In this document: piece after piece, positions 45,585 through 55,688 of the stretch | How the letters are laid out: each line of letters opens with the position of its first letter | How positions within the stretch are numbered: position 1 is the first letter of the stretch | NCBI GenBank assembly: GCA_016938195.1 | Contig: JAFGVC010000058.1 | Location: forward strand, 1 to 56,825 | Direction: 5' to 3' | Origin: Tissierellales bacterium | Lineage (GTDB): Bacteria > Bacillota > Clostridia > Tissierellales > Dethiosulfatibacteraceae | DNA: 56,825 nucleotides | The notes under the pieces: generated by a model | Databases searched by the model: none | The model's input: the letters and a program-made list of their open reading frames with translations, nothing else | What the model was told of the DNA's origin: nothing | Program-made: the position numbers and the translations under genes

Positions 45585-45896
45585 TTATTCAAATATTTCG
45601 TCGCATTTAGCACATGCTCTCACTTTTTTACCATCGCTTAGTATCTTGGCTCTTACTCTGACACCTTGTTTGCATTTTTCACAGTAAAGCATAACATTCG
45701 AAGCATCAAGTGTACCTTCCTGGTGTATAATACCGGCCTGTTGCATGTTTCTATCTGCTTTTTTGTGTTTCGTTAGCATATTGACCCCTTCAACTATCAC
45801 GCGATTTTCTTTTGGTATACTTGTCAATATTTTTCCGATTTTTCCTTTATCTTTTCCAGAAGTAACGACTACTTTATCGCCTTTTTTAACGTGCAT
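45585..45896 (-). CDS. rplX: 50S ribosomal protein L24
   Basis: A 103-residue L24 with an N-terminal KOW motif (KKGDKVVVTSGKDKGKIGKI), an assembly initiator near the exit tunnel. A C-terminal CEKC and CAKC pair suggests a zinc site. Confidence 0.97.
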   Translation of the reverse strand: MHVKKGDKVVVTSGKDKGKIGKILTSIPKENRVIVEGVNMLTKHKKADRNMQQAGIIHQEGTLDASNVMLYCEKCKQGVRVRAKILSDGKKVRACAKCDEIFE

Positions 45897-45910
45897 TTTT
45901 ACACCTCCTA

Positions 45911-46279
45911 TTAAAGTACTTCAGGTGCTAGTGATATAATTTTCATAAATTTGCCGGTTCTTAACTCTCTCGTTACAGGTCCAAAAATCCTTGTTCCGAC
46001 AGGCGTTTTATCTTCTTTGATTATAACGGCTGCATTATCGTCAAATTTTATATATGTGCCGTCTTCTCGTCTAACACCTTTAGTTGTCCTGACAATAACG
46101 GCCTTTATAACATCACCTTTTTTTACAACTCCACCTGGTGTTGCACTTTTTACAGACGCAACAACTATGTCACCTATGTTAGCAAATTTCCTGTTGGAAC
46201 CACCCATAAGTCTTATGACTAATATTTCCTTTGCACCGGAATTATCTGCTACTTTGAGTCTTGTTTCATTCTGTATCAT
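45911..46279 (-). CDS. rplN: 50S ribosomal protein L14
   Basis: A 122-residue L14 ([42 protein letters not shown]). It takes part in intersubunit bridges. Start of the spc part of the cluster, after rpsQ. Confidence 0.97.
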   Translation of the reverse strand: MIQNETRLKVADNSGAKEILVIRLMGGSNRKFANIGDIVVASVKSATPGGVVKKGDVIKAVIVRTTKGVRREDGTYIKFDDNAAVIIKEDKTPVGTRIFGPVTRELRTGKFMKIISLAPEVL

Positions 46280-46309
46280 GACTTAACCTCCCTTCGTTCA
46301 TCGTAAGGT

Positions 46310-46567
46310 TTATTTTGCCTTTTCAATGATTTCAACCAATCTCCATCTCTTATCTTTTGACAATGGTCTTGTTTCCATCAACTTAACCTTATCTCCGATA
46401 CCGCATTGGTTTAGTTCATCATGAGCTTTTAATTTTTTTGTTCTTTTTACTTTTTTGCTATACAAAGGATGTGATTCAAAAGTTTCAACAGATACTACAA
46501 TTGTTTTATCCATTTTATCAGATACAACTTTTCCTATCCTTACTTTACGATTGCCTCTTTCCACCAT
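46310..46567 (-). CDS. rpsQ: 30S ribosomal protein S17
   Basis: An 85-residue S17 with an OB fold ([22 protein letters not shown]). ATG at 46567 is preferred because GGAGGACT lies just upstream; an earlier in-frame ATG overlaps rpmC. Confidence 0.96.
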   Translation of the reverse strand: MVERGNRKVRIGKVVSDKMDKTIVVSVETFESHPLYSKKVKRTKKLKAHDELNQCGIGDKVKLMETRPLSKDKRWRLVEIIEKAK

Positions 46568-46589
46568 ATAGTCCTCCTCTCCTAGACTA

Positions 46590-46790
46590 CTACATGCCAA
46601 CATTTAATTCATGCTCTCTTAAAACTGTTTTTACTCTGGCTATATCTTTCTTGACTACTTTGATTCTAGACGTATTATCAAGCTGACCTGTTGCCAATTG
46701 AAACCTTAGGTTAAACAATTCTGTTTTAAGATCCACTAACATCGCATTTAGTTCGCTAACTGTTTTTTCTTTAAATACATTAGCTTTCAT
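46590..46790 (-). CDS. rpmC: 50S ribosomal protein L29
   Basis: A 66-residue helical L29 located at the exit tunnel, a docking site for nascent-chain factors ([20 protein letters not shown]). ATG at 46790 has GGTGA at good spacing and gives the usual length. It overlaps rplP by 11 bases. Confidence 0.95.
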   Translation of the reverse strand: MKANVFKEKTVSELNAMLVDLKTELFNLRFQLATGQLDNTSRIKVVKKDIARVKTVLREHELNVGM

Positions 46791-47223
46791 TAGCTTCACC
46801 ATCCTTTTCTACCTGATCATCCTTGCTGACAAATTTGCATTTGATAGGTAATTTATGGATCGCAAGTCTCATAGCTTCTTTTGCTACTTCTTCGGTTACG
46901 CCCGACATTTCAAACAATACTCTGCCCGGTTTAACTACTGCCACCCAGTATTCAGGGGATCCTTTACCTTTACCCATTCTTGTCTCGGCAGGCTTTTGCG
47001 TTACCGGCTTGTCCGGAAATATCTTGATCCAAATTTTACCGCCTCTTTTGACCGATCTGGTCATAGCTCGTCTGGCAGCTTCTATCTGATTTGATGTAAT
47101 CCATGCCGGTTCTAAGGCTTGAACTCCATATTCTCCGTAAGTTAATTTATTTCCTTTGGTAGCTATTCCGGTCATTCTACCTCTATGTTGCTTTCTTCTT
47201 TTAACTCTTTTAGGCATTAACAT
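46780..47223 (-). CDS. rplP: 50S ribosomal protein L16
   Basis: A 147-residue L16 ([21 protein letters not shown]-type motif [20 protein letters not shown]), near the A-site tRNA. Overlaps the rpmC start, so both are translated together. Confidence 0.97.
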   Translation of the reverse strand: MLMPKRVKRRKQHRGRMTGIATKGNKLTYGEYGVQALEPAWITSNQIEAARRAMTRSVKRGGKIWIKIFPDKPVTQKPAETRMGKGKGSPEYWVAVVKPGRVLFEMSGVTEEVAKEAMRLAIHKLPIKCKFVSKDDQVEKDGEANES

Positions 47224-47255
47224 AATTCGACATCCTCCTTCCTGCGGGATTACTG

Positions 47256-47951
47256 TTATTTGTTATAACTCTTTTTTGGTCTTTTTTTTCTGTTATCTTT
47301 ATCTTGCTCAGGTCTCATCTTTTGTCTAAGAATTTCATCTCTGCAAATCCAAACCTTCACACCAATTTTCCCGTAAGTCGTGTCTGCTTCAGCAAATCCA
47401 TAACCGATATCCGCTCTGAGTGTCTGCAATGGAATCTTACCTTCACTATAACCTTCAGACCTGGCCATGTCGGCACCATTCAATCGTCCTGAAGCTAGCG
47501 TCTTAACACCCTTTGCACCTGTTCTCATACTTCTTTGAATCGACTGTTTCATTGCTCTTCTAAAAGATACCCTTCTTTCAATCTGGCTTGCAATACTTTC
47601 TGCCACCAGTTGTGCATCTAAATCCGGATCTTTTATTTCTTCAACGTTTATAATGACGGTTTTACCTGTCATTTTTTCAAGCTTTGTTCTAATAACTTCT
47701 ACCCCTGTACCACCTTTTCCAATAACCATGCCTGGCTTAGCAGTAAAAATGTTGACTTTTACGCGGCTTGCAAATCTCTCGATTTCAGTTTTTGAAATAC
47801 CGGCCAAGAATAACTCTTTTTTGATAAACTCTCGAATTTTATAATCTTCAACAAGATTATCTGCAAAATGTTTTTTATCTGCATACCATCTTGAATCCCA
47901 ATCCTTGTTTATTCCAACTCTAAGCCCGTGAGGATTAACCTTTTGACCCAT
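47256..47951 (-). CDS. rpsC: 30S ribosomal protein S3
   Basis: A 231-residue S3 with a KH domain ([19 protein letters not shown]) and the C-terminal S3 domain; it lines the mRNA entry tunnel. Between rplV and rplP. Confidence 0.97.
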   Translation of the reverse strand: MGQKVNPHGLRVGINKDWDSRWYADKKHFADNLVEDYKIREFIKKELFLAGISKTEIERFASRVKVNIFTAKPGMVIGKGGTGVEVIRTKLEKMTGKTVIINVEEIKDPDLDAQLVAESIASQIERRVSFRRAMKQSIQRSMRTGAKGVKTLASGRLNGADMARSEGYSEGKIPLQTLRADIGYGFAEADTTYGKIGVKVWICRDEILRQKMRPEQDKDNRKKRPKKSYNK

Positions 47952-47966
47952 CGTTTACCTCCTTTA

Positions 47967-48302
47967 CTATTTTCTTTCTTCAACAGTAACATTAATATGA
48001 CTTGATCTTTTCAATATCTTATATGCGGCACCTTTTGCCCTAGGTCTCCATCTTTTAAGAGTAGGACCTTGATCAGCGCTAACCTTGCTCACATATAATT
48101 TGTCTCTATCCATATCAAAGTTGTTTTCAGCATTTGCTGTAGCTGATTTAACTACTTTCTCTAATTCACGTGCACCTTTCTTGGGAGTGAATTTCAAGAT
48201 TGCCATTGCTTCATCTACGTCTTTTCCTCTCACCATATCACAAATAAATTTCATTTTTCTAGGTGAAATTCTTATGTATTTCGCAGTTGCTTTAGCTTCC
48301 AC
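47967..48302 (-). CDS. rplV: 50S ribosomal protein L22
   Basis: A 111-residue L22 with the long beta hairpin ([20 protein letters not shown]) that reaches the exit tunnel, a region where macrolide resistance changes occur in other bacteria. Between rpsS and rpsC. Confidence 0.97.
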   Translation of the reverse strand: MEAKATAKYIRISPRKMKFICDMVRGKDVDEAMAILKFTPKKGARELEKVVKSATANAENNFDMDRDKLYVSKVSADQGPTLKRWRPRAKGAAYKILKRSSHINVTVEERK

Positions 48303-48321
48303 TTAACTTACCTCCCTTCCT

Positions 48322-48603
48322 TTATCTGACCTTTGAAGACTTCTCAGTTTTATCATGTCCTCTATAAGTCCTTGTAGGAGCAAATTCTCCCAGTTTATGT
48401 CCAACCATATCCTCAGTAATATATACAGGAACATGTTTTCTACCATCATGTATTGCTAGCGTATGACCAATCATTTCCGGGAATATTGTTGATCTTCTTG
48501 ACCAGGTTTTCAATACCTTTTTGTCATTTTTATCATTCATATCCGTTATTTTTTTCAATAGTCCCGACTCACAATATGGACCCTTTTTAAGCGATCTACC
48601 CAT
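48322..48603 (-). CDS. rpsS: 30S ribosomal protein S19
   Basis: A 93-residue S19 ([34 protein letters not shown]), in the head of the small subunit with S13. Between rplB and rplV. Confidence 0.97.
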   Translation of the reverse strand: MGRSLKKGPYCESGLLKKITDMNDKNDKKVLKTWSRRSTIFPEMIGHTLAIHDGRKHVPVYITEDMVGHKLGEFAPTRTYRGHDKTEKSSKVR

Positions 48604-48629
48604 CAGACGTTCCTCCTCTCACCGAATGT

Positions 48630-49457
48630 TTATTTTCTCTTCTTAATAATCATTTTATCTGATTTTTTGTTTTTCTTTCTCGTCTTATAACCTAAAGCAG
48701 GCTTGCCCCAAGGGGTTACCGGTGCTGGTCGTCCGATAGGCGCACGGCCTTCGCCACCACCATGAGGGTGATCATTTGGATTCATAACTGAACCCCTGAC
48801 TGTAGGTCTAATCCCCATGTGTCTTTTACGTCCGGCTTTTCCGATTGTAATGTTTTCGTGGTCTATATTTCCAACCTGCCCAATTGTAGCCTTACATTCA
48901 ACTCTAATCAGTCTTACTTCTCCCGATGGCAATCTTACTTGGGCGTACTTGTCTTCTTTGGCCATAAGCTGTGCTGAATTGCCTGCCGACCTAACAAGTT
49001 GAGCGCCTTTTCCGACTTTTAGTTCGATATTGTGTATGATGGTACCTACAGGTATGTCTTTTAATCTAAGTGTGTTTCCCGGCTTGATATCTGCCTCAGG
49101 TCCTGAAATGATAACATCTCCAACGCTTAACTTATGAGGCGCTATGATATATCTTTTCTCCCCGTCAACATAATGAATCAAGGCAATATTTGCACTTCTA
49201 TTTGGATCATACTCTATAGTGGCTACTTTTCCAGGGACTCCGTCTTTATCTCTTTTGAAATCAATAATTCTATATTTTCTTTTACTTCCGCCGCCTTGAT
49301 GTCTAACTGTGATTTTTCCTCTAACATTTCTTCCTGCATTTTTCTTAAGAGGTGTCAACAGTGATTTTTCTGGTTCGTTGGTCGTAATTTCTTCAAAAGT
49401 AGATACCGTCATTTGTCTTAAGGCCGGAGAAGTAGGTTTGAATTTTTTAATACCCAT
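48630..49457 (-). CDS. rplB: 50S ribosomal protein L2
   Basis: A 275-residue L2, near the peptidyl transferase centre. [18 protein letters not shown] holds the conserved histidine, and [19 protein letters not shown] the basic tail. Standard length. Confidence 0.98.
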   Translation of the reverse strand: MGIKKFKPTSPALRQMTVSTFEEITTNEPEKSLLTPLKKNAGRNVRGKITVRHQGGGSKRKYRIIDFKRDKDGVPGKVATIEYDPNRSANIALIHYVDGEKRYIIAPHKLSVGDVIISGPEADIKPGNTLRLKDIPVGTIIHNIELKVGKGAQLVRSAGNSAQLMAKEDKYAQVRLPSGEVRLIRVECKATIGQVGNIDHENITIGKAGRKRHMGIRPTVRGSVMNPNDHPHGGGEGRAPIGRPAPVTPWGKPALGYKTRKKNKKSDKMIIKKRK

Positions 49458-49481
49458 TTGTTTTCCTCCTTTGTGTTATTA

Positions 49482-49772
49482 TTACATTCCCTCAAAGAAT
49501 TCGATTGTCTTGCTGTCTTCAGTGAGTGTTACTATTGCTTTTTTCCAGCTAGGTCTTCTTCCAATATTGGCACCCATTCTTTTCATTTTTCCCAACATGT
49601 TCATCGTGTTGACTTTAGCCACTTTAACTTCGAAAATTTGCTCAATAGCATTTTTGATCTCAGTTTTATTGGCCCTTTTGTCAACCTTGAACGTGTATTT
49701 TTTATCAGCCAAAGCCTCTGTACTGGCTTCAGTTATAATTGGCTTTATAATAATATCATGTGGGCTGCGCAT
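49482..49772 (-). CDS. rplW: 50S ribosomal protein L23
   Basis: A 96-residue L23, the exit-tunnel docking site for trigger factor and the signal recognition particle ([32 protein letters not shown]). Its start overlaps the rplD stop by one base. Confidence 0.97.
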   Translation of the reverse strand: MRSPHDIIIKPIITEASTEALADKKYTFKVDKRANKTEIKNAIEQIFEVKVAKVNTMNMLGKMKRMGANIGRRPSWKKAIVTLTEDSKTIEFFEGM

Positions 49773-50395
49773 TAAGAATACACCTCCTCAAGTTTCGTTA
49801 CTGCATCTTTGGTGATAATGAATGAATTGTAGTTTAAAATGTCGTATACATTCAAAGTATTCACCTGAGTTGTTTTAATTCCGGGAATGTTTCTTGCGGA
49901 CAATACAACGTTATTATCTTTTTCAGGCATTACGATGAGAGCTTTTTTTTGCGCTTTAATATTTGACAATACTTTTATCATTTCCTTCGTTGCCGGCGCA
50001 TTCATCGTCAACTGGTCTAATACAATAATTTCATTGCTTTCATATTTTGCGCTAAATGCAGATTTCATAGCTAGTCTTCTTATTTTCTTAGGTAATTGCA
50101 TGCTATAATCTCTTGGTTTCGGTGCAAATACAACGCCGCCGCCTTTCCATTGTGGTGACCTGATGCTTCCTTGTCTTGCTCTGCCTGTACCTTTTTGTCT
50201 CCAAGGTTTTCTTCCGCCACCTCTTACTTCACTTCTTGTTTTTGCGGACTGAGTCCCCTGTCTCTGATTAGCCAGATAAACTTTTACCGCCTCATACATA
50301 ACATGTGTATTTATTTCAATGCCGAACACGTCATCACTTAGTTCAATTTCTCCGACTTGCTCGCCTGATATGTTATAAAGAGCTACTTTAGGCAT
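49772..50395 (-). CDS. rplD: 50S ribosomal protein L4
   Basis: A 207-residue L4. The extended loop ([20 protein letters not shown] and [20 protein letters not shown]) lines the exit tunnel. L4 is a known autogenous repressor of the S10 operon in some bacteria; the long structured leader before rpsJ is a possible target. Confidence 0.97.
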   Translation of the reverse strand: MPKVALYNISGEQVGEIELSDDVFGIEINTHVMYEAVKVYLANQRQGTQSAKTRSEVRGGGRKPWRQKGTGRARQGSIRSPQWKGGGVVFAPKPRDYSMQLPKKIRRLAMKSAFSAKYESNEIIVLDQLTMNAPATKEMIKVLSNIKAQKKALIVMPEKDNNVVLSARNIPGIKTTQVNTLNVYDILNYNSFIITKDAVTKLEEVYS

Positions 50396-50423
50396 ATGTA
50401 ATCCTCCTTTCTCAACAACTTGA

Positions 50424-51047
50424 TTACTTAACTGATTCTTTTATGGTTACAAATCCTTTTTTAGGTCCTGGTATTGCACCTTTGACAAGCAGTAAATTTC
50501 TCTCTGTGTCAATTCTTACGATTTCTAGATTCTGAACGGTAACTCTTTCATTACCCATTCTTCCTGCGCCCTTCATGCCTTTGATAACCCTTGCCGGATA
50601 TGCTGAAGACCCCAAAGATCCGGTGATTCGATGAGATTTTGAACCATGAGATTCAGGACCTCTTGAATGTCCATGTCTTTTAATAACGCCAGCCGTTCCC
50701 TTTCCTTTTGAAGTTCCAACAGCATCAACCTTATCGCCCTCAGAAAACACTTCTACCGTGATGGCTTGTCCAACTTCATATTCATCCGGGTTATCCACGA
50801 TGAATTCTCGAAGAATTCTTTTTACATCTGTTCCTGCTTTTGAAAAATGTCCTTTTCTAGGCTTGTTGACATTTTTTTCTTTGATTTTTCCAAATCCGAC
50901 TTGAATCGCATTGTACCCATCTTTTTCTTTGGTTTTTTTCTGTACAACGACCATTCCTTGAGATTCTACAACCGTGACCGGTACTAAAATACCGTCTTCC
51001 TTAAAAACTTGCGTCATCCCTAATTTTTTTCCTACAATTGCTTTCAT
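50424..51047 (-). CDS. rplC: 50S ribosomal protein L3
   Basis: A 207-residue L3 with the loop reaching the peptidyl transferase centre ([20 protein letters not shown]). One of the first proteins to assemble. 83 bases after rpsJ. Confidence 0.97.
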   Translation of the reverse strand: MKAIVGKKLGMTQVFKEDGILVPVTVVESQGMVVVQKKTKEKDGYNAIQVGFGKIKEKNVNKPRKGHFSKAGTDVKRILREFIVDNPDEYEVGQAITVEVFSEGDKVDAVGTSKGKGTAGVIKRHGHSRGPESHGSKSHRITGSLGSSAYPARVIKGMKGAGRMGNERVTVQNLEIVRIDTERNLLLVKGAIPGPKKGFVTIKESVK

Positions 51048-51130
51048 CCGTTTACACCTCCTATGTTCTTACAGCGGATTACAACACATGCAATCATACT
51101 AAGCAGAGTGTATATATCCATTCTCTACTC

Positions 51131-51442
51131 TTACAGTTTGATTTCGATATCCACACCTGCCGGTAAATTCAATTTCATTAAAGAATCGACTGTTTTTGGC
51201 GTTGGATTTGAGATATCGATAAGTCTCTTATGTGTTCTTTGTTCAAATTGCTCTCTAGAATCTTTGTACTTATGAACAGCTCTCAAGATAGTGATGATTT
51301 GTTTCTCCGTTGGAAGCGGAATAGGACCCGCTACAACAGCTCCTGTAGCTTTTGCAGTTTCAACAATTTTCTTGGCTGATTGATCCAATAATTGATGATC
51401 ATAAGCTTTCAATCTGATTCTGATTTTTTGACTGTTTACCAT
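51131..51442 (-). CDS. rpsJ: 30S ribosomal protein S10
   Basis: A 103-residue S10, also NusE of antitermination complexes ([31 protein letters not shown]). ATG at 51442 behind GGGAGG gives the universal length; a longer in-frame reading lies in the structured leader and is not translated. It opens the S10 operon. The str genes (rpsL, rpsG, fusA, tuf) that often precede it are absent here. Confidence 0.97.
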   Translation of the reverse strand: MVNSQKIRIRLKAYDHQLLDQSAKKIVETAKATGAVVAGPIPLPTEKQIITILRAVHKYKDSREQFEQRTHKRLIDISNPTPKTVDSLMKLNLPAGVDIEIKL

Positions 51443-51637
51443 TGTGTTACCTCCCTTTTTTCGTATTGTAACCTTCCATACGATAAGGCAATTCCCATGT
51501 ACACCCTGCCAGGTGTTTTCTATATTTTTTTTAAATATAGGAATTCCTTTTCGCCTTGCTTTTAGCAAGACATACTCCGCAAAAATTACCCGGTTTTCCG
51601 GCAACCTCTTGCATCTTCGCATGCGGCACACTGAAAT
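51443..51637 (-). promoter_or_regulatory. structured leader of the S10 operon
   Basis: On the minus strand several stems are seen. AAGGAATTCC (51540-51549) pairs with GGAATTGCCTT (51485-51495) with one bulge and encloses two hairpins: CTATATTT/AAATATAG (51520-51540) and ACACC/GGTGT (51501-51516), a three-way junction. Upstream lie CTTGC/GCAAG and CCGG-AAAA-CCGG. No open reading frame is needed here. An autoregulatory leader, for example bound by L4, is likely. Confidence 0.6.
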
Positions 51638-51666
51638 AGTTTATATAGTTTTCAGCTTTAATTCAA
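51638..51666 (-). promoter_or_regulatory. S10 operon promoter P2
   Basis: TTGAAT (51661-51666), a 17-base spacer and TAAACT (51638-51643) on the minus strand. Transcripts would begin just before the structured leader, about 190 bases upstream of rpsJ. Confidence 0.55.
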
Positions 51667-51747
51667 GACATTTTTTTAAATGTTACAAAAAATTAATATT
51701 TAGACGCTAGCTCTCTGTTTTATTATCAATTTCTTGTGCAAAATAAC

Positions 51748-51775
51748 AGCAGGCACTGCATCTACTCGGCCTGCT
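51748..51775 (-). terminator. hairpin between the two S10 promoters
   Basis: AGCAGGC and GCCTGCT pair around 14 bases, followed on the minus strand by GTTATTTT. It may terminate transcripts of the upstream hypD-regulator operon, or attenuate those from P1, whose start point is about 25 bases upstream. Confidence 0.5.
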
Positions 51776-51807
51776 TAAAAACTGTCTCGATTTTAAACTG
51801 CATATAA

Positions 51808-51835
51808 ATTATATACGAAACTCTTGAAATGTCAA
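51808..51835 (-). promoter_or_regulatory. S10 operon promoter P1
   Basis: A perfect TTGACA (51830-51835), a 16-base spacer and a perfect TATAAT (51808-51813) on the minus strand, the strongest promoter match in the window, as expected for a ribosomal operon. Leader from here is about 360 bases. Confidence 0.85.
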
Positions 51836-51847
51836 GAAAAATTAATA

Positions 51848-53242
51848 TTATTCTCTGCTTTTGACTTTGATTTCGAGCTGATTCATTTTGTAATGTAACG
51901 TCTGTCTCTTAATCCCCAGTTTTTGAGCAGCTCTTGTAATTGAATGCTCGTTATCGGACAACGCTTGTTCAATAATCTGCTTTTCATAGGCCAGTACTTT
52001 TGCCTTCAAGGAATGATTTGAATTGTCATTAGGCAAAACCTCAGTTAATTTTGAGCTGTGGCTCTGTGGACCGGCTTCAGGTAAATCATATCGGTTAATT
52101 TCATTACCTTCAGACATTAGGACGGCTCTTTCTATTGCATGCTCTAGCTCTCTAACGTTACCGGGCCAGTCATGATTAAAAAGCTCTTTAAAGGCTTCAT
52201 CACTGGCTCCACTCACATTTTTATTGTATTTGAGATTAAACTTATGAATAAAATATTCGGTTAAAATTTTAATATCGTCTTTCCTTTCCTTTAAAGGAGG
52301 GATATGTATATGCAATACATTTAGCCTATAATATAGATCTTCTCTAAGATTTCCTGATTCAAGCGCTTCTTTTGGACTTACATTCATCGCCGTAATGATT
52401 CTAACATCGACGCGTCGGGTATGCTTGTCACCTATACGCCTAATTTGGCCATCCTGTAGAACTCTCAGCAGCTTGGCCTGAAGAAAAATATCCATTGAAT
52501 TAATTTCGTCCAAAAATAATGTTCCTTTATCTGCCAACTCAAACAATCCCGGTGAATTTCTGGAACCGGTAAAGCTTCCGACAGACGTACCAAATAGAAT
52601 GCTTTCTAATAATGTTACTGGTATCGCAGCACAATTTTGTGCAATAAATGGCGCCTCTCTTCTTTCGCTAAGTTGATGAATGCTTTGTACCACCATTTCC
52701 TTTCCCGTGCCTGTGGCTCCTGTAACGATAACCGGCGAGCTTCCCATAGCCACTTTTCTGACCATAGACTTTAGCTGCTTGATCTCTTGACTTTGTCCAA
52801 TTATATCATCTAGATCATAAAGTGTCTTTTGCTTAGAGATTCTTTGACCTTTGCTGTTCCTGATTTTGTCTATCTTATCATTAAATTCTCCATATTTATT
52901 CAAATCTTTTGATATTTCAACAGCTCCTACTATAATACCGTCCTCAAAAATAGGAAAAGTAGTCGAAATAATGGTCACTTTTTTTTGATGATAATTATAA
53001 TAATTTTGAATATGCCCAATTATCGGCTCTTTAGTCTGCATAACCCTCAACAAGGTACTGCTATGATGATCTAATTTCGGAAAAATCTCCAGTATATTCT
53101 TGCCAATTGCATTTTCAAAATTAACGCCGGCTTGGTTATCCGCTGACTCATTATAAAAAACAACTTTTCCTTCATGATCAACTATGAAAATGCCGTCATC
53201 GATATGCTCTGTTATTATTTTTAAAATTTTTTCGTAGTTCAT
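51848..53242 (-). CDS. sigma-54-dependent activator, RocR-like, with PAS domain
   Basis: A 464-residue enhancer-binding protein. One PAS domain (about residues 3-120) precedes AAA+ with Walker A GATGTGKE (175-182) and Walker B FLDEI, and a Fis-type helix-turn-helix closes it. The sigma-54 contact loop reads GSFTGS (222-227) instead of GAFTGA, keeping the essential F, T and G. RNSPGLFELADKGTLFLDEINSM resembles RocR, the arginine/ornithine catabolism activator. It is the last gene after hypD and probably controls the activase-hypD operon. The start at 53242 is preferred for AGAGG upstream; 53254 and 53275 are possible. Confidence 0.87.
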   Translation of the reverse strand: MNYEKILKIITEHIDDGIFIVDHEGKVVFYNESADNQAGVNFENAIGKNILEIFPKLDHHSSTLLRVMQTKEPIIGHIQNYYNYHQKKVTIISTTFPIFEDGIIVGAVEISKDLNKYGEFNDKIDKIRNSKGQRISKQKTLYDLDDIIGQSQEIKQLKSMVRKVAMGSSPVIVTGATGTGKEMVVQSIHQLSERREAPFIAQNCAAIPVTLLESILFGTSVGSFTGSRNSPGLFELADKGTLFLDEINSMDIFLQAKLLRVLQDGQIRRIGDKHTRRVDVRIITAMNVSPKEALESGNLREDLYYRLNVLHIHIPPLKERKDDIKILTEYFIHKFNLKYNKNVSGASDEAFKELFNHDWPGNVRELEHAIERAVLMSEGNEINRYDLPEAGPQSHSSKLTEVLPNDNSNHSLKAKVLAYEKQIIEQALSDNEHSITRAAQKLGIKRQTLHYKMNQLEIKVKSRE

Positions 53243-53293
53243 AACGCCTCTCATGTTTAATGATTTGCTTATCATTATAACACAAAAGCCTTA

Positions 53294-55666
53294 TCAATTA
53301 AAATGTTGTTCTGTTCTATCAATGATTTCATCCTGTAAAGCTTTTTCAAGATTGTTGAAATGATCACTATATCCGGCAACCCGAACAATAAGATTGTTGT
53401 ATTCGTCTGGATTTTCTTGAGCTTTAAGCAAAATTTCTTTGTCAAATACATTGAATTGAAGGTGATGGCCTCCCATTCTAAAATAGGCTCTTAAAAATGC
53501 CGCCAGATTTTCAATGCCTTGTTCAGAGTCAATTGCGGATGGTGAAAATTTTTGATTTAAGAGCGTTCCACCTGTTTTGTAGTGGTCCATTTTTGCTGCT
53601 GACTTGATGACAGCAGTCGGACCATTCGTATCTGCTCCTTTCTCAGGTGAAATACCATCCGGCAACGGCTTGTAGGCATATCTGCCATTTAAAGTGGCCC
53701 GCGTTACAGAACCAAAATAAACATGGCATGTGGTCGGGAGCATATCTATTCTGTACGTTCCGCCAAATACCGTAGGGCGATTGGTTACTAAGTCGTAAAA
53801 TATATTAAAGGCTTGTCTCATCAAATCATCTGCATAATCATCGTCATTTCCGTATTTGGGTGTATCTTTTGAGACTATCTTGTGAATGAGCTCATAACCG
53901 CTAAAATTATGATCTGCCGCTTCAATTAGTTCTATTAGAGTGAATCGGTGATAATCAAATACATTATATTTAATAGCTGCAAGGCTATCCGCTACGTTTC
54001 CTATACCCACTCCTTGTAAATATCTGGTATTATATCTTGCGCCTCCCTTGTTGTAATCTCTGCCATTTCTTATGCAATCTTCTGTTATAACAGATAAAAA
54101 AGTCGCAGGCATATTTTCACCAAATATTTTCTCAATAATATTATTACCTTCAATTTTGATGTCAATAAAATGCTTCATCTGTGCTTTGTAAGCATCCATC
54201 AAGTCTTCAAAGCATTCGAATTCTTGTCCGTTCATCAGTTGCAGTCCAAGCTGTTTTCCTTTTTCTTTATCAAATCCATCACTGAGTGTCAGCTCTAATA
54301 CTTTTGGCAAATTAAAATACCCTGTCAAAATATAAGCTTCCCTACCATGTGCACCTGTTTCAACACAGCCACTTGACCCTCCAAACATGGCATCTTCACG
54401 TGTTTTACCGGCAACAATTAATTCCTGAATCAATTCTTCAGTATTATAAAAAGCAGGCTGTCCCCATCCTTTTCTGGATATTTTTAAAGCTTTTTTTAAA
54501 AAGTCTTTTGGCGTCTTCTGACTAATCTGAACATTTGAGCTTGGCTGCAATAGCTTCATTTCATCCATAACTTCCAATATCATATGAGATACTTCGTTGA
54601 CACCGTCTTCTCCTGTATAGGGATTGATGCCTCCGGTATTAATATTGGCAAAGTCGGTATAGGTGGCACTTTCTTTTAGCGTGATACCTACTTTCGGAGG
54701 TGCCGGCTGGTTATTGAATTTCACCCAAAGGCACTCTAGAATTTCTTTTGCAAAATCATAAGTTATTGTTCCCTCGTCAATTTCTTTTTTGTAAAATGGA
54801 TATAAGTATTGATCTAATTTCCCTGGCGAAAAAGCATCCCATGTATTTAATTCCGTCGTTACCCCTATGTGAACAAACCAGTACATTTGAACTGCCTGTG
54901 CAAAGCTTTTAGGTTTATTAGCCGGTACAACATCACAATTTGAAGCTATCCACAGTAATTCGTCTTTTCTTCTATCATCACTCTCTTTTTGCGCTAATGC
55001 TCTCGCGTGTTCAGCGTAACGTTTCCCGTATGCGATAATCGCTTCACACGAAATAAGCATTGCGTCCAGTTGATTCTTTTTATCAAGAGCTTCCATGTCA
55101 TTATGGTAATCTAAATTTTCTATGGCTTGTTCAATTTCTCTCTTGAAATCTAAAAAACCCTTGTGATAAATTTTATCATCAGCTACTGTATGTCCCGGAG
55201 CCCTTTGTTCCATAAATTCTGTAAAAATTCCAGCTTCGTAGCATGCCTTCCATTCTTTTGACATATTAGTCAATATTTTGTGTCTAATTGATTTATTATG
55301 CCAATATGGAATAATAACGTCCTTATGTATTCTTTTGTTGTCTTCACTGACCTTGAAAGAAATATTTTTCCTTCTATCCATCACATCAAGGTCTTCCATT
55401 GTATGACAACAAAGCTCCGGAAAGGTAGGTGCTACTTGTGGTTCGACCCCTTTTTCTCCGACAATTAATTCATCTTTTCCAAGATATAACTCCCTTTTTT
55501 CAAGATAATTCTTAAAGCTTAATGCACGCAAAACCGGAATGGATACTTCCCCAAAATGCTTCTCATAAACATCAGTCATCAATACTGCTCTTTCCAAGCT
55601 TAGAGCTGGCTTTGTATTCACGCTTTGTTCTCTCAATTGTTTTACTCTTTCCGTACTGCCTCTCAT
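53294..55666 (-). CDS. hypD: trans-4-hydroxy-L-proline dehydratase (glycyl radical enzyme)
   Basis: A 790-residue glycyl radical enzyme that dehydrates trans-4-hydroxy-L-proline to 1-pyrroline-5-carboxylate, which a reductase turns into proline. The glycyl radical site is G765 in RVAGYSDHF, the catalytic thiyl Cys is C434 and the base E436 (SSGCVETG). Numbering is identical to the C. difficile HypD as I remember it (C434, E436, G765), and its pocket residues H160, D278, S334, D339, F340 and Y450 map to H159, D277, S333, D338, F339 and Y450 here. HplG-type D-hydroxyproline enzymes are the main alternative. 22 bases after the activase gene. ATG with GGAGGAG. Confidence 0.9.
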   Translation of the reverse strand: MRGSTERVKQLREQSVNTKPALSLERAVLMTDVYEKHFGEVSIPVLRALSFKNYLEKRELYLGKDELIVGEKGVEPQVAPTFPELCCHTMEDLDVMDRRKNISFKVSEDNKRIHKDVIIPYWHNKSIRHKILTNMSKEWKACYEAGIFTEFMEQRAPGHTVADDKIYHKGFLDFKREIEQAIENLDYHNDMEALDKKNQLDAMLISCEAIIAYGKRYAEHARALAQKESDDRRKDELLWIASNCDVVPANKPKSFAQAVQMYWFVHIGVTTELNTWDAFSPGKLDQYLYPFYKKEIDEGTITYDFAKEILECLWVKFNNQPAPPKVGITLKESATYTDFANINTGGINPYTGEDGVNEVSHMILEVMDEMKLLQPSSNVQISQKTPKDFLKKALKISRKGWGQPAFYNTEELIQELIVAGKTREDAMFGGSSGCVETGAHGREAYILTGYFNLPKVLELTLSDGFDKEKGKQLGLQLMNGQEFECFEDLMDAYKAQMKHFIDIKIEGNNIIEKIFGENMPATFLSVITEDCIRNGRDYNKGGARYNTRYLQGVGIGNVADSLAAIKYNVFDYHRFTLIELIEAADHNFSGYELIHKIVSKDTPKYGNDDDYADDLMRQAFNIFYDLVTNRPTVFGGTYRIDMLPTTCHVYFGSVTRATLNGRYAYKPLPDGISPEKGADTNGPTAVIKSAAKMDHYKTGGTLLNQKFSPSAIDSEQGIENLAAFLRAYFRMGGHHLQFNVFDKEILLKAQENPDEYNNLIVRVAGYSDHFNNLEKALQDEIIDRTEQHFN

Positions 55667-55688
55667 TGATTTCTCTCCTCCATTATTC

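Noticed and set aside
51443-51631. N-terminal extension of the S10 reading frame upstream of the GGGAGG site
   Set aside because: It lies in the structured leader, has no ribosome-binding site and would make S10 60 residues too long.
53294-55666. Pyruvate formate-lyase or choline TMA-lyase identity for the glycyl radical enzyme
   Set aside because: PFL has two adjacent active cysteines, and the choline enzyme has a different Cys-Glu context. The GCVETG and RVAGYSDHFNNL motifs and overall sequence agree with HypD as I recall it.
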